Below are positions 9,010 through 17,141 of a DNA stretch of 64,000 nt, one piece after another. Source of the DNA: Slackia piriformis YIT 12062 (GTDB lineage Bacteria; Actinomycetota; Coriobacteriia; Coriobacteriales; Eggerthellaceae); assembly GCF_000296445.1 (NCBI RefSeq), contig NZ_JH815198.1, positions 993,114 through 1,057,113 of the forward strand, in the 5' to 3' direction. A program made the translations under genes and the position numbers. The notes under the pieces were generated by a model that was not told where the DNA came from, made no database searches, and was given only the letters and a program-made list of their open reading frames with translations. Each line of letters starts with the position of its first letter. Position 1 is the stretch's first letter.

Positions 9010-10188
9010 ATGGAATTCTACACAAGGCCATCTTTCTTCATCCTGCTCGCTATCGCAATCGTACCCGCCGCAATACTGGGATTTGCAGGTAAGCGCATTA
9101 AACCCTACGGAATCACCGCTTCCCTCTTTTTCCTGGGGCTGCTCTTCTCGAACAGCCCCAGCGAGCTCGGTGCGTTTCTGCTCTTCCTTCTGGTTTCAAG
9201 CGCAAGCGCATACGCTACCCTAAGAGCAAAACGCCTATCGAAAAACGAGCAGCTCACTTTCAGGCTATCGCTTGCAGTAACAATAGCGCCATTGGTGATT
9301 TACAAAATAGCGGCGGTTTTCGACGAAAACTTACTGGGCTTCTTGGGCATATCCTATATAACCTTCAAATCGGTCCAAGTGCTCATCGAGATACACGATG
9401 GATTGATTACCGAACTGAATCCGATCAATTACCTCTACTTCCTCATCTTCTTTGCTCCGTTCACATCAGGACCCGTCGATAGAAGCAAGCGCTTTAACGA
9501 AGACGCGAATCGCACATTCAGCAAAGAGGAGTATGCGGACATGCTTGCCAGGGGCTTAATGCTCCTCCTGATAGGCGCCGTATATAAAACCGTCATCGCG
9601 TCTATTTTGTATACAGGCTACACTCCCACTCCTCTCGAGGGCGGATTGAGCGGTATTGCTGGAGCAATAAAAGATTCCTACATGTACGGTTTTTATCTCT
9701 TCTTCGATTTTGCCGGCTATTCACTCATGGCAATGGGCGCAGGGTACTGCTTCGGCATTAAGGTTCCCCGCAATTTCAATGCCCCCTTCCTCGCACTCGA
9801 TGTCAAAGATTTCTGGAATCGCTGGCATATATCGCTTTCAACGTGGCTACGCGACTTCGTATTCATGCGTTTTGTCCGCTGGTCTATGCGCCATAAGGTT
9901 TTCCCCAGCAGACTCCAGACAGCTTGCTGCGGATATCTTATAAACTTCATCATCATGGGCGCGTGGCATGGTCTCACGATCGACTACCTCATATACGGCC
10001 TGTATTACGGCGTATTGATGGGATTAACTGATGTCTACCAGAAGAAATCGAGCTTCCATAAGAAGCATAGAAAGAAGCGCTGGTACAAGGCCCTTCAGTG
10101 GGCGGTTACGATAAACCTCATCATGATAGGAATGTCCATCTTCTCTGGTCAAATGCATCTAATAATAGGAGGTATCATTCATGGATAA
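9010..10188 (+). CDS. dltB: DltB, MBOAT-family D-alanyl transferase
   Basis: 392 residues with about ten membrane segments. The MBOAT signature FWNRWHISLSTWLRDFV (H at 273) and the catalytic-region GAWHG (H at 320) are present. DltB passes D-alanine from DltC across the membrane toward DltD and teichoic acid. It starts 4 bases after dltA stops and overlaps dltC by 8 bases. Confidence 0.93.
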   Translation: MEFYTRPSFFILLAIAIVPAAILGFAGKRIKPYGITASLFFLGLLFSNSPSELGAFLLFLLVSSASAYATLRAKRLSKNEQLTFRLSLAVTIAPLVIYKIAAVFDENLLGFLGISYITFKSVQVLIEIHDGLITELNPINYLYFLIFFAPFTSGPVDRSKRFNEDANRTFSKEEYADMLARGLMLLLIGAVYKTVIASILYTGYTPTPLEGGLSGIAGAIKDSYMYGFYLFFDFAGYSLMAMGAGYCFGIKVPRNFNAPFLALDVKDFWNRWHISLSTWLRDFVFMRFVRWSMRHKVFPSRLQTACCGYLINFIIMGAWHGLTIDYLIYGLYYGVLMGLTDVYQKKSSFHKKHRKKRWYKALQWAVTINLIMIGMSIFSGQMHLIIGGIIHG

Positions 10189-10426
10189 GACAACTGTGGA
10201 AGAGAAAATGCTCGCTATCCTTGCGGACATCTGCGCGGACGATATCGTGTATGAAGAGCGCGACATCGACCTATTCGACGCCGGCCTTCTCGACTCCATG
10301 GCCGCAATAGAAGTTCTCGTAAGCATCGAAGACGAGTTCGGAGTGGAAATCGCCCCCACCGAGCACGAAAGAAACGAGATGAATACCGTAAACAAAATCA
10401 TCCACCAAGTATGCGCGAGGCTCTAA
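10181..10426 (+). CDS. dltC: DltC, D-alanyl carrier protein
   Basis: 81 residues, usual DltC size. The phosphopantetheine site is S39 in DAGLLDSMAAI, and an acidic helix IEDEFGVEIAP follows. It carries D-alanine from DltA to DltB. A good ribosome site (ATAGGAGG) lies inside the end of dltB. Confidence 0.93.
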   Translation: MDKTTVEEKMLAILADICADDIVYEERDIDLFDAGLLDSMAAIEVLVSIEDEFGVEIAPTEHERNEMNTVNKIIHQVCARL

Positions 10427-10428
10427 AC

Positions 10429-11616
10429 ATGAAAAGACTCCTTGCCCTGGGATCCGCATTAGGCATGGTGGCCGTAAGCGGTACCATTTACGTCAATTCC
10501 GCCCCTTCATACGCCGAGCTTGAAAAGATGGCCGAAACGTACCCTGTTTACGGGTATCCCCAGGCAGGCGAGCTTGAGGATCCTGACATCCTCGCCTCAA
10601 TGATCAAAGCTCGCACCGCATTAGGCGATAATCCGCGATTGCTTATGGGTTCATCCGAGCTTGACATTGTAGAGCCCGCATCATCCCATCCCGATAATTT
10701 CTTCGGAAAGAACAACTATGGCTTCAGTACGATTTCGGTAGGTAAAGCCGGATATCAAAGCCTATGGCAGGCTATCGAGCTAGGAGCCCTCGATGCCAAA
10801 GGCGCCGTTCCCGGCGATAAGGTGGCCCTTATTGCCGGGATGCAGTGGTTCATGAACGACGAAGAGTCCTCGAAAGCTTTCATGAACTGCTTCTCGGCTG
10901 ATTCCTATCAATCTCTGATGCACAACCCCTCTATTTCGGAAAAAACGAAGCAGGAATTGTCCCTACGCGCCGAAGAGCTGGGAATAGCCGCCGAAGAGCT
11001 CGAGCTGTATAGCTCATCTTTTTTGCCTGATGTAATCGATAGGAAGTTCGACGACCTTGTCAACGGGGTAGAAAGACGCAATGGAATTGCAGAATCACTC
11101 AAGGACAATACTGCAATTCCCGAAAGCCGTTTTACACCCGAGAGCGAGCCCGATTGGAATTCTTTGACCGAAATCTCACTCGAAGAAGCCGAATCGTCTT
11201 GCGTCACAAATGAACTAGGCGTGTACGATGAGTACTATGAAAAATACTACCGCCCATGGGTCGAGGAGATCGACCAGTCTTCGCCGCCAGAAACTTTTTA
11301 CGATTGGAGCGAAAACGAACTTAAGGATTTCGAAATCTTTCTAAAAGTGTGCAAGGACACCGGCATTGAACCCCTGATAATCATAATGCCCGTAAAAGCC
11401 TCGTACTACGATTTGACAGAGCATAATTACGAAAGCAGACAGGCTTACTACGACATGATCCGCAATTCATGCGAGTCATACGAAGTGCAGTATCTCGATC
11501 TTTCACCTTATGAGTATGATACGTATTTCATGCGAGACGTCATGCACCTTGGCTGGACCGGATGGATCCATGTCGACCAGGCCTTATATGATTTTTTCAA
11601 ACAAGAGGATAACTAG
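10429..11616 (+). CDS. dltD: DltD, extracellular D-alanyl transfer protein
   Basis: 395 residues from ATG 10429, two bases after the dltC stop, with GCGAGG as ribosome site. One N-terminal membrane anchor, then an SGNH-like fold with the nucleophile motif LLMGSSELD (Ser at about 75-76) and the C-terminal Asp/His pair in FMRDVMHLGW. DltD completes D-alanylation of teichoic acid outside the cell. An in-frame ATG at 10411 would add six residues. Confidence 0.92.
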   Translation: MKRLLALGSALGMVAVSGTIYVNSAPSYAELEKMAETYPVYGYPQAGELEDPDILASMIKARTALGDNPRLLMGSSELDIVEPASSHPDNFFGKNNYGFSTISVGKAGYQSLWQAIELGALDAKGAVPGDKVALIAGMQWFMNDEESSKAFMNCFSADSYQSLMHNPSISEKTKQELSLRAEELGIAAEELELYSSSFLPDVIDRKFDDLVNGVERRNGIAESLKDNTAIPESRFTPESEPDWNSLTEISLEEAESSCVTNELGVYDEYYEKYYRPWVEEIDQSSPPETFYDWSENELKDFEIFLKVCKDTGIEPLIIIMPVKASYYDLTEHNYESRQAYYDMIRNSCESYEVQYLDLSPYEYDTYFMRDVMHLGWTGWIHVDQALYDFFKQEDN

Positions 11617-11618
11617 CA

Positions 11619-11783
11619 ATGAACGTAAAAAAGAAATGCGAAGAAATTAAAGATAAGCACCCGAAACTTTCTTTGCTGCTTGTCTGGTGGCTTATGCCGC
11701 TGATATGCTGCATGATGCTCATTTGGTTCGCTTTCTTTTCCGGCTTCGGCGATCCCCCCGAGTTCGTATACAACCAATTCTAA
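11619..11783 (+). CDS. dltX: DltX-like microprotein, 54 aa, placed after dltD
   Basis: Starts 2 bases after the dltD stop with AAGAGG 10 bases upstream. The protein has a basic N-terminus, one membrane segment (about 17-41, LSLLLVWWLMPLICCMMLIW) and ends in FVYNQF. DltX proteins are about 50 residues with one membrane helix and a conserved aromatic F-x-Y-x-x-F C-terminus that works in the DltB-to-DltD transfer step. In Bacillota dltX usually precedes dltA; here it is last. Assignment rests on size, topology, C-terminus and operon. Confidence 0.82.
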   Translation: MNVKKKCEEIKDKHPKLSLLLVWWLMPLICCMMLIWFAFFSGFGDPPEFVYNQF

Positions 11784-11807
11784 GAGCAAGCTAGGAAAAG
11801 CATTTTG

Positions 11808-11935
11808 CCTTGAGGCGAAACGCACCACACCACGAAGAATAGCCGGCTTCGCGTTCGATGTCGAATCTTCTCAAAAATCGTCACCAGTAATGCCCAAACA
11901 AGAAGGCGTCTATATATCGAGCAGGATTAAAAGAC
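11808..11935 (+). pseudogene. Decayed 3' remnant of a second initiating sugar transferase gene
   Basis: The stretch 11843-11930 matches the 3' end of the gene at 6715-7341 (around 7228-7312). Both have CTTCGC[AG]TTCGA[CT]GTC followed by CAAGAAGGCGTCTA and CGAGCAGGA. Translated, FAFDV then KQEGVY align with the sugar transferase C-terminus, with divergence and loss of the rest. No start or full domain remains. Confidence 0.65.
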
Positions 11936-12062
11936 AAAGCACATTCCTCCGCCGATGTAAAAGCACCGCAAACAGCACAAACACCCAAAAGTGCAAGGTA
12001 TTCCATGCTTAACAAACGTACCCGCCCTCCGATAATCCAAATAGACAAAACCTTCGAATTTG

Positions 12063-12101
12063 CAGGGCAGAATCACCAAAACGTTTCTGCCCTGTTTTTT
12101 T
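12063..12101 (+). terminator. Rho-independent terminator downstream of the dlt operon
   Basis: 10-bp stem CAGGGCAGAA (12063-12072) with TTCTGCCCTG (12085-12094), 12-nt loop, then seven T. It is the first terminator after dltX. The remaining 11936-12225 holds no gene I can support. Confidence 0.8.
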
Positions 12102-12225
12102 GGAACAAAAGAAAATCGTGAAAACAGGCTTGTAGCACAAAAGTGTGTCCTGTAAGCCTGAAAACAACAGGAAATCGAGGGCTGGCTTCTCATCCTTGAC
12201 TTTTTTGTCCGCCAAAAACTTTTAG

Positions 12226-13167
12226 TCACCTACACCTATCCCGCTCCTGAATAACACGATACACGTCCATCTCCCACTGCTTGCGGTGCGCCTTGGCTAC
12301 CGTGTCAAGAATAACGGCCGCAGTCAGCGAAAGCATCCCACAGCATATCAACCCCACGGCTAGCACAGCCGTGGGAACCTTGGTGACATGAGAGGTCAGA
12401 CAGAACTCACCCACCACGGGCAGACCCACCGCAAGCCCAAACGCAAAGAATACGAGCGAGAGAAGGCCGAAGAACACGAAAGGCCGGTAGTCCTTGCACA
12501 ACGACGCTATGGCGCGCAGAACCTTCGCTCCGTCACCGAAGGTGGAGAGTTTCGAAACGCTCCCCTCTGGACGATCGCGATATTCTATCGGAACGTCGAC
12601 GACTCTCCATCCCCTGTCGACCGCGTGAATCGAAATCTCCGTCTCGATTTGGAAACCCGTCGAGAGCACCGGCATGGTCTTCACGAAAGCACGCGTAAAC
12701 GCGCGGTAGCCGGTCATGACGTCATCAAAAGCGAAGCCGTAGATGACCTTAATCAGCCAACGCACCAGGTCGTTGCCAAAGCCGTGGAACGCTCGGGTGT
12801 TCTCCTCGCCGTAGCTGCCGTTGGAGAGGCGATCCCCCACCGTCATATCTGCAGACCCATCCATAAGGGGCGCGAGGAGCTCGTACGCGACTTCAGCGGG
12901 ATACGTGTCGTCTCCATCCACCATGATATAGTAGTCGGCTTCTATATCACGGAACATCTGACGAACCACGTTGCCCTTGCCCTGCCTAGGCTCGCGACGC
13001 ACGATTGCACCGTAGGCGGAGGCAACCTCGCCGGTACCGTCAGTAGAGTTGTTGTCGTAGACGTAGACGTCGGCCTCGGGCAGCACATGCCTGAAGTCGT
13101 CGACAACCTTACCAACGGTTACACTCTCGTTATAGCACGGTATGAGAACTGCGATTCTGCCCGACAT
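12226..13167 (-). CDS. GT2 polyprenyl-phosphate glycosyltransferase (DPM1/GtrB-like), paralogue of 31639-32574
   Basis: About 313 residues from ATG 13167 (GGTAGG six bases upstream). GT-A domain: VLIPCYNESVTVGKVVDDF, the QGKGNVVRQMF loop, DGDDTYP (metal site) and MTGYRAF. Two C-terminal membrane segments lie at about 230-300. Such proteins transfer a sugar from a nucleotide to polyprenyl phosphate for later use by GT-C enzymes outside. A near copy exists at 31639-32574; here the gene lies downstream of a GT-C-like membrane protein, a natural partner. Confidence 0.85.
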   Translation of the reverse strand: MSGRIAVLIPCYNESVTVGKVVDDFRHVLPEADVYVYDNNSTDGTGEVASAYGAIVRREPRQGKGNVVRQMFRDIEADYYIMVDGDDTYPAEVAYELLAPLMDGSADMTVGDRLSNGSYGEENTRAFHGFGNDLVRWLIKVIYGFAFDDVMTGYRAFTRAFVKTMPVLSTGFQIETEISIHAVDRGWRVVDVPIEYRDRPEGSVSKLSTFGDGAKVLRAIASLCKDYRPFVFFGLLSLVFFAFGLAVGLPVVGEFCLTSHVTKVPTAVLAVGLICCGMLSLTAAVILDTVAKAHRKQWEMDVYRVIQERDRCR

Positions 13168-13256
13168 ACCCATCCTACCAATCTATCCATCTCAATCCGG
13201 CCAAACACACGGACAATATAATCCACAACAGAAGAGGTCCCGTCTCATCCTCAATG

Positions 13257-14936
13257 CTACCGAGCACAGGGCAAACCACCGCTACGATTCCATTCTGAAG
13301 ACGAGGCATCCTCGTCCGACTGAGGGTCGCATGCCGCAAAAGCAAGCGCAACCATGAAGGGGATGGCAAGATGCAGCGCGAACATATAGCGATACTGGCA
13401 ATACTCGGGCGCCGCCACCATCATAGTAAGCCACATAGCAAGCAAGGGAACAAGGGGGACGATGAGCGTGCGACGATGACGCAATGCAAGAAGAGCGCAG
13501 CCGAACAGCATCCAGACGGACATAGCTATGTTATAGAGCGCATATGTAGGAAAATGAGTAAAGCGCAATTCCTGAAAATCCTCATTCCCATCTCGATTTA
13601 AGCTCTCCATTCCCGTTACTTCATAGAGAACGCTCATTCCGGGCTCACCAAAATACCCACTTGAAGCAACCGCCCAACCTGAAGTGTCTATATTCCAATA
13701 CCCCTCGGTAGAGCTGAGCCATGCTTTAAAATAGAGGAGGGGATTCTGCAATCCTAAATCAAACCACGTCTTCATGAAGACGACCTTGTTCTCTTCCATC
13801 CATTCGTCATTAAAATGACCGCCAAATTTTAGTCCGTCAGAGCTTGTAGGCGTATAATCGTTCTTCACGTTCTCGGTTGACATAAATCCGGAAAGGAAAT
13901 CCCTCTGTTCTTCGGTCATATCCCCGTTGTGATAAATTACCGCACCAACCTGCTGTAATGGGATCGCAATGGACTCCCTAAAAGGTGACGGAGCAACTCC
14001 GGCAGCAGCATAGATAGGACCCGTCACGACTACGACCATCATCGGAACGCCCAGTGCAACCGGAAGAAGCCTCGTCAGTGAAACCTTCCTGTATACAAGC
14101 GTCAGCACAATAAGCGTCAAAAGCACGATATAAAGACCGTTATTGCGAAATAAGCCAACGCCCAGTGAAAGAAGAACGAGTTTGATGGTCGTCTTTGCAT
14201 CAATGCGACCCTTCGCCAGAACGATATCGGTCAGACAGAGTAGATACAAAAACATACAAAGAGAGAATGGGATGTCTTTCCACATGGTTATAGAGTAACG
14301 CGCCGCAACAGGATCGAGCACGAAGAACAAAATTGCAAATACCACGAGGATACGAGACGCGCCGCGGCGCGCAAGCCAAGCAACCGCATACGCCAAAACC
14401 AACGCGAACAAGGTCATCTGGACAAAAGAATACAAGGCTATTCCCCAAGTGAGATCACCGATCGCCTGTCCAAGCAGAACAAACGGAGCCACGAACAATG
14501 TATAAAAAATCGGAGTCCAATTCGATAGCTCCATAAGACCTAGAGCCGTCTTAATCGAGTCACTAGAATCAGGTGTGCAGCATCCGGGGAAATTGATGAG
14601 GAACTGGAAGAAGTAGACAAGAAATATCGCGCCAAACACCGTCAGAAAAAGCCGCTTATCGAATACGCCATCCTTCCATGGCCCACCATGGCGAGAGACG
14701 AAACGCACGAGCGGACAGAGGAGCGAGAAAGCCATCAAACAGTACAGCAACGTGAGCAACACCGCCTCGAGGAGCTCGGTCCCGTCGAGCCAAAATGACA
14801 GACCGAACGAAGACGCGAGCGCTAGAGAATAGAGAAGGAGGAGCCTACCCCCCCCCCGCTCATCCAAGGCGAACGCCGCACGCAACTCAGCGACCGCATC
14901 ACGCAAGTAATGCGACCTTTGTTCGATATGACCCAT
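13257..14936 (-). CDS. Large multipass membrane protein (DUF6020/GT-C-like) with a G10 tract near its start
   Basis: 559 residues from ATG 14936, with GGAAAGGG as ribosome site. About 12 membrane segments. FLINFPGCCTPDSSDSIK, the following NWTPIFYT and the YSITMWKDIPFS loop fit the DUF6020-type membrane proteins seen in polysaccharide loci, thought to be GT-C-like. One long extracytoplasmic loop lies at about 355-450. Codons 27-30 (R-G-G-G) are encoded by ten G, in frame here. One base gained or lost would truncate the protein early. It has its own promoter. Substrate unknown. Confidence 0.75.
   Translation of the reverse strand: MGHIEQRSHYLRDAVAELRAAFALDERGGGRLLLLYSLALASSFGLSFWLDGTELLEAVLLTLLYCLMAFSLLCPLVRFVSRHGGPWKDGVFDKRLFLTVFGAIFLVYFFQFLINFPGCCTPDSSDSIKTALGLMELSNWTPIFYTLFVAPFVLLGQAIGDLTWGIALYSFVQMTLFALVLAYAVAWLARRGASRILVVFAILFFVLDPVAARYSITMWKDIPFSLCMFLYLLCLTDIVLAKGRIDAKTTIKLVLLSLGVGLFRNNGLYIVLLTLIVLTLVYRKVSLTRLLPVALGVPMMVVVVTGPIYAAAGVAPSPFRESIAIPLQQVGAVIYHNGDMTEEQRDFLSGFMSTENVKNDYTPTSSDGLKFGGHFNDEWMEENKVVFMKTWFDLGLQNPLLYFKAWLSSTEGYWNIDTSGWAVASSGYFGEPGMSVLYEVTGMESLNRDGNEDFQELRFTHFPTYALYNIAMSVWMLFGCALLALRHRRTLIVPLVPLLAMWLTMMVAAPEYCQYRYMFALHLAIPFMVALAFAACDPQSDEDASSSEWNRSGGLPCAR
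14848..14857 (-). repeat. G10 (minus strand) homopolymer within the start of the 13257-14936 gene
   Basis: Ten G in the coding strand at codons 27-30, the longest homopolymer I saw in the window. The current length keeps the frame open. Confidence 0.85.
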
Positions 14937-15092
14937 GTTGCAACCCTTTCCTTCTGCGTTAATGCGAACAGTAAAGCGTTTTTCGATGAATCTCGATATC
15001 CGCAAGTGAATACACATCCTCAAGAGACGCCATACCGAATCAAATTGCTTCGCCGACGCCCAGTACACGAATAAGGCTTTTCGGCCATGCTA

Positions 15093-15121
15093 TTATTAGC
15101 AGATAGACAAACTGAAATCAA
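15093..15121 (-). promoter_or_regulatory. Promoter for the G10-tract membrane protein
   Basis: On the minus strand TTGATT (15121-15116), a 17-bp spacer and TAATAA (15098-15093) stand about 160 bases before the ATG at 14936, overlapping the end of the licD gene upstream. Confidence 0.5.
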
Positions 15122-15123
15122 AA

Positions 15124-15933
15124 CTAAACCTCGTAAAAATCGCAAGCATGAGCTACGACACGCTCTTTCTCAGGAGGAAGGGTTCTCCAGTCGCCATAGT
15201 AAGCGCTCAGAACCTCATCGAAACGAGCGGGAGCAGGAAGTTCTATCCCTTCGAATGGAAGACGCAACGTATCTTCGAACCACTCAGTCTTGTAAACGAC
15301 CTTCGGGTACGTGGTGTCGAAAACGAACTCGGAACCCGTCATCTCCCTCTGCTGCAGAAGGAGATTCTCGTAAGCTTGATTCCAGTGCTCATAGCCCCAC
15401 AGACGAGCGGTCAAAGCGCGTAGCGCGTTCCTCTTCCCCTCAACATCAAACAGACAGCTTTCTGCCTTACGCTGGTATTTCTCGAATTTCTCGGCAGAAG
15501 AAGATGGCGTTCCCGTTGCTTCGGTGCCCACCAAAGGGAAGATATCAAGCCAAACACCCATTTCAAGATCAGCACCTTTTCTGAAACCACCCCCCCACTT
15601 ACAGCAAGTGGACGTGTCGTAAACTTTAGGAAACCAGATATGATGCGGTGAAGAAGGATACGGAATTGACGTAGAAGCAATGCGATACGGAGCAGGCAGG
15701 GATACGCCTTCAACGTTTACCAAATACAGAAGCCTCTTGTAATCTTCCAAGGGCATCATGAGATCAACGTCATCATCCCAAGGAATGAACCCCGCATGAC
15801 GTGCAGCACCAATAAGGGTGCCGTAAGACATCCAATACGTAAGGTCGTTTTCGATGCAGTACTCATCGAAGACAGCAAGTAAATCAACCGACCTTTTCTT
15901 TATCTCCCCCAGAGCGAGCTTTCGTTTGTTCAT
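15124..15933 (-). CDS. licD: LicD-family phosphotransferase 1
   Basis: 269 residues from ATG 15933. The family core YWMSYGTLIGAARHAGFIPW-DDDVDLMMP is at about 32-62 and a conserved WLDIFPLVG follows. LicD proteins move phosphocholine (or another phospho-alcohol) from a CDP-alcohol to a sugar on the lipid-linked repeat. This member has G7 (15590-15596) in KWGGGF. It follows a GT4 gene by 16 bases. Which of the CDP donors it uses cannot be read from sequence. Confidence 0.85.
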   Translation of the reverse strand: MNKRKLALGEIKKRSVDLLAVFDEYCIENDLTYWMSYGTLIGAARHAGFIPWDDDVDLMMPLEDYKRLLYLVNVEGVSLPAPYRIASTSIPYPSSPHHIWFPKVYDTSTCCKWGGGFRKGADLEMGVWLDIFPLVGTEATGTPSSSAEKFEKYQRKAESCLFDVEGKRNALRALTARLWGYEHWNQAYENLLLQQREMTGSEFVFDTTYPKVVYKTEWFEDTLRLPFEGIELPAPARFDEVLSAYYGDWRTLPPEKERVVAHACDFYEV

Positions 15934-15949
15934 CACGTTTTCACCTGTT

Positions 15950-17110
15950 CTATTCCTCAAGGACGCGCATGGTCTTTTCGGCAAGGGCGGCCGTGGAAAA
16001 ATCGCTTCCTCTTTTCGCGGCACCGTCGCGATATCGAGCTAATCGCTCCGGGTCGTTCAAAAGCGAAGACAGGCCATCACGAAGCCCCTCTTCGCTATTA
16101 TCTACGATAACACCGCAGAGATCATCGGTCCCCAAGATATCAACCATGCCTGCACAGCGCGTAGTAAGAACAGGTGTTCCAAGTATGATGGCTTCCACCA
16201 CCACACCGGAGAAACCCTCCGCATACGAAGAACACACGAGCAAATCGGCCGCCTTGATATAGGGATAAGGATTTTTCTGATATCCCTCGAACACTACGTA
16301 GCCCTGCAAACCAAGGTCACCTACGAGCTGTCTAAGTTCATCTTCCATGGCTCCGCCACCAACCATGTGGATGCAGAAGCGTGCGCCTTCCTCTTTAAGC
16401 TTCGCCGCAACCCTCACAAGACGGTCGTAGCCTTTTACCTGCGTAAGGCGTCCAACGGTTACGATATGAACCCCGCCGTCTTCGTCAAATGAAAAATCGC
16501 CCTCCGCCTTGGTGCGCACCGAAGCGTCGTCAATTATGTTCTGCACGAACTCGGCCTCTATGCCGTATTTTTTCTCAATAGACCCGGCGACATCGGAAGA
16601 AACCGCCAGCACCTTGTCGAAACGTTCGTAGGCCCTGCGTTCTTCTTCTTCCCCAGAGTAATGCTCTAGACTCCACGGATTAAGAATCATGTCAGTATGA
16701 ACCCATGCGATGGTTTTAGCCTTACCCTCAGGAGAGCCCGAAAGAAGACGTGTTGGCCATCCCTCAAGAAAAGCCACTTCAATATCGAAGTTCGTCCTAC
16801 CAAACAAGACTTTATATAAGTACTTCGGATTTACGCGATTGAACAATTCGAGCTTGATGCGAGACCCCACACGATAAGGAAGACGCTCCAGAAACGAGCC
16901 TTTTCTTTTGTATCTAATGAGGCTCCTGACCGGAACCATACTTCGCATTTCGCTTACGAGACTATTGGGGTTGTCGAGGAATTCATACACCACAACCACT
17001 TCGATATCGTAAAAATCCCTCAGCGCCTTAACGCTGTCAACTAATACCCTTTCAGCACCTGCCGGTTCAAGGCTTCCGATTAGAAACATTAACCGTTTTT
17101 TACCAGCCAT
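15950..17110 (-). CDS. GT4-family glycosyltransferase
   Basis: 386 residues. N-terminal MFLIGSLEPAGAERVLVD and C-terminal VGRLTQVKGYDRLVRVA, SSYAEGFSGVVVEAIILGTPV (the E-x7-E donor site) are typical of retaining GT-B enzymes. It would add one sugar of the repeat at the cytoplasmic face. Between a flippase and a LicD gene in the same direction. Confidence 0.87.
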   Translation of the reverse strand: MAGKKRLMFLIGSLEPAGAERVLVDSVKALRDFYDIEVVVVYEFLDNPNSLVSEMRSMVPVRSLIRYKRKGSFLERLPYRVGSRIKLELFNRVNPKYLYKVLFGRTNFDIEVAFLEGWPTRLLSGSPEGKAKTIAWVHTDMILNPWSLEHYSGEEEERRAYERFDKVLAVSSDVAGSIEKKYGIEAEFVQNIIDDASVRTKAEGDFSFDEDGGVHIVTVGRLTQVKGYDRLVRVAAKLKEEGARFCIHMVGGGAMEDELRQLVGDLGLQGYVVFEGYQKNPYPYIKAADLLVCSSYAEGFSGVVVEAIILGTPVLTTRCAGMVDILGTDDLCGVIVDNSEEGLRDGLSSLLNDPERLARYRDGAAKRGSDFSTAALAEKTMRVLEE

Positions 17111-17141
17111 GATTACACCTCATGTAAATATAAAAACAAAC

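Noticed and set aside
11927-12229. Minus-strand frames in the gap after the dlt operon
   Set aside because: They cross the terminator, have no homologous motif and no good ribosome site.
15590-15596. C7 run in a licD gene as a third phase-variable tract
   Set aside because: Seven bases in frame is too short to argue for switching without read data.
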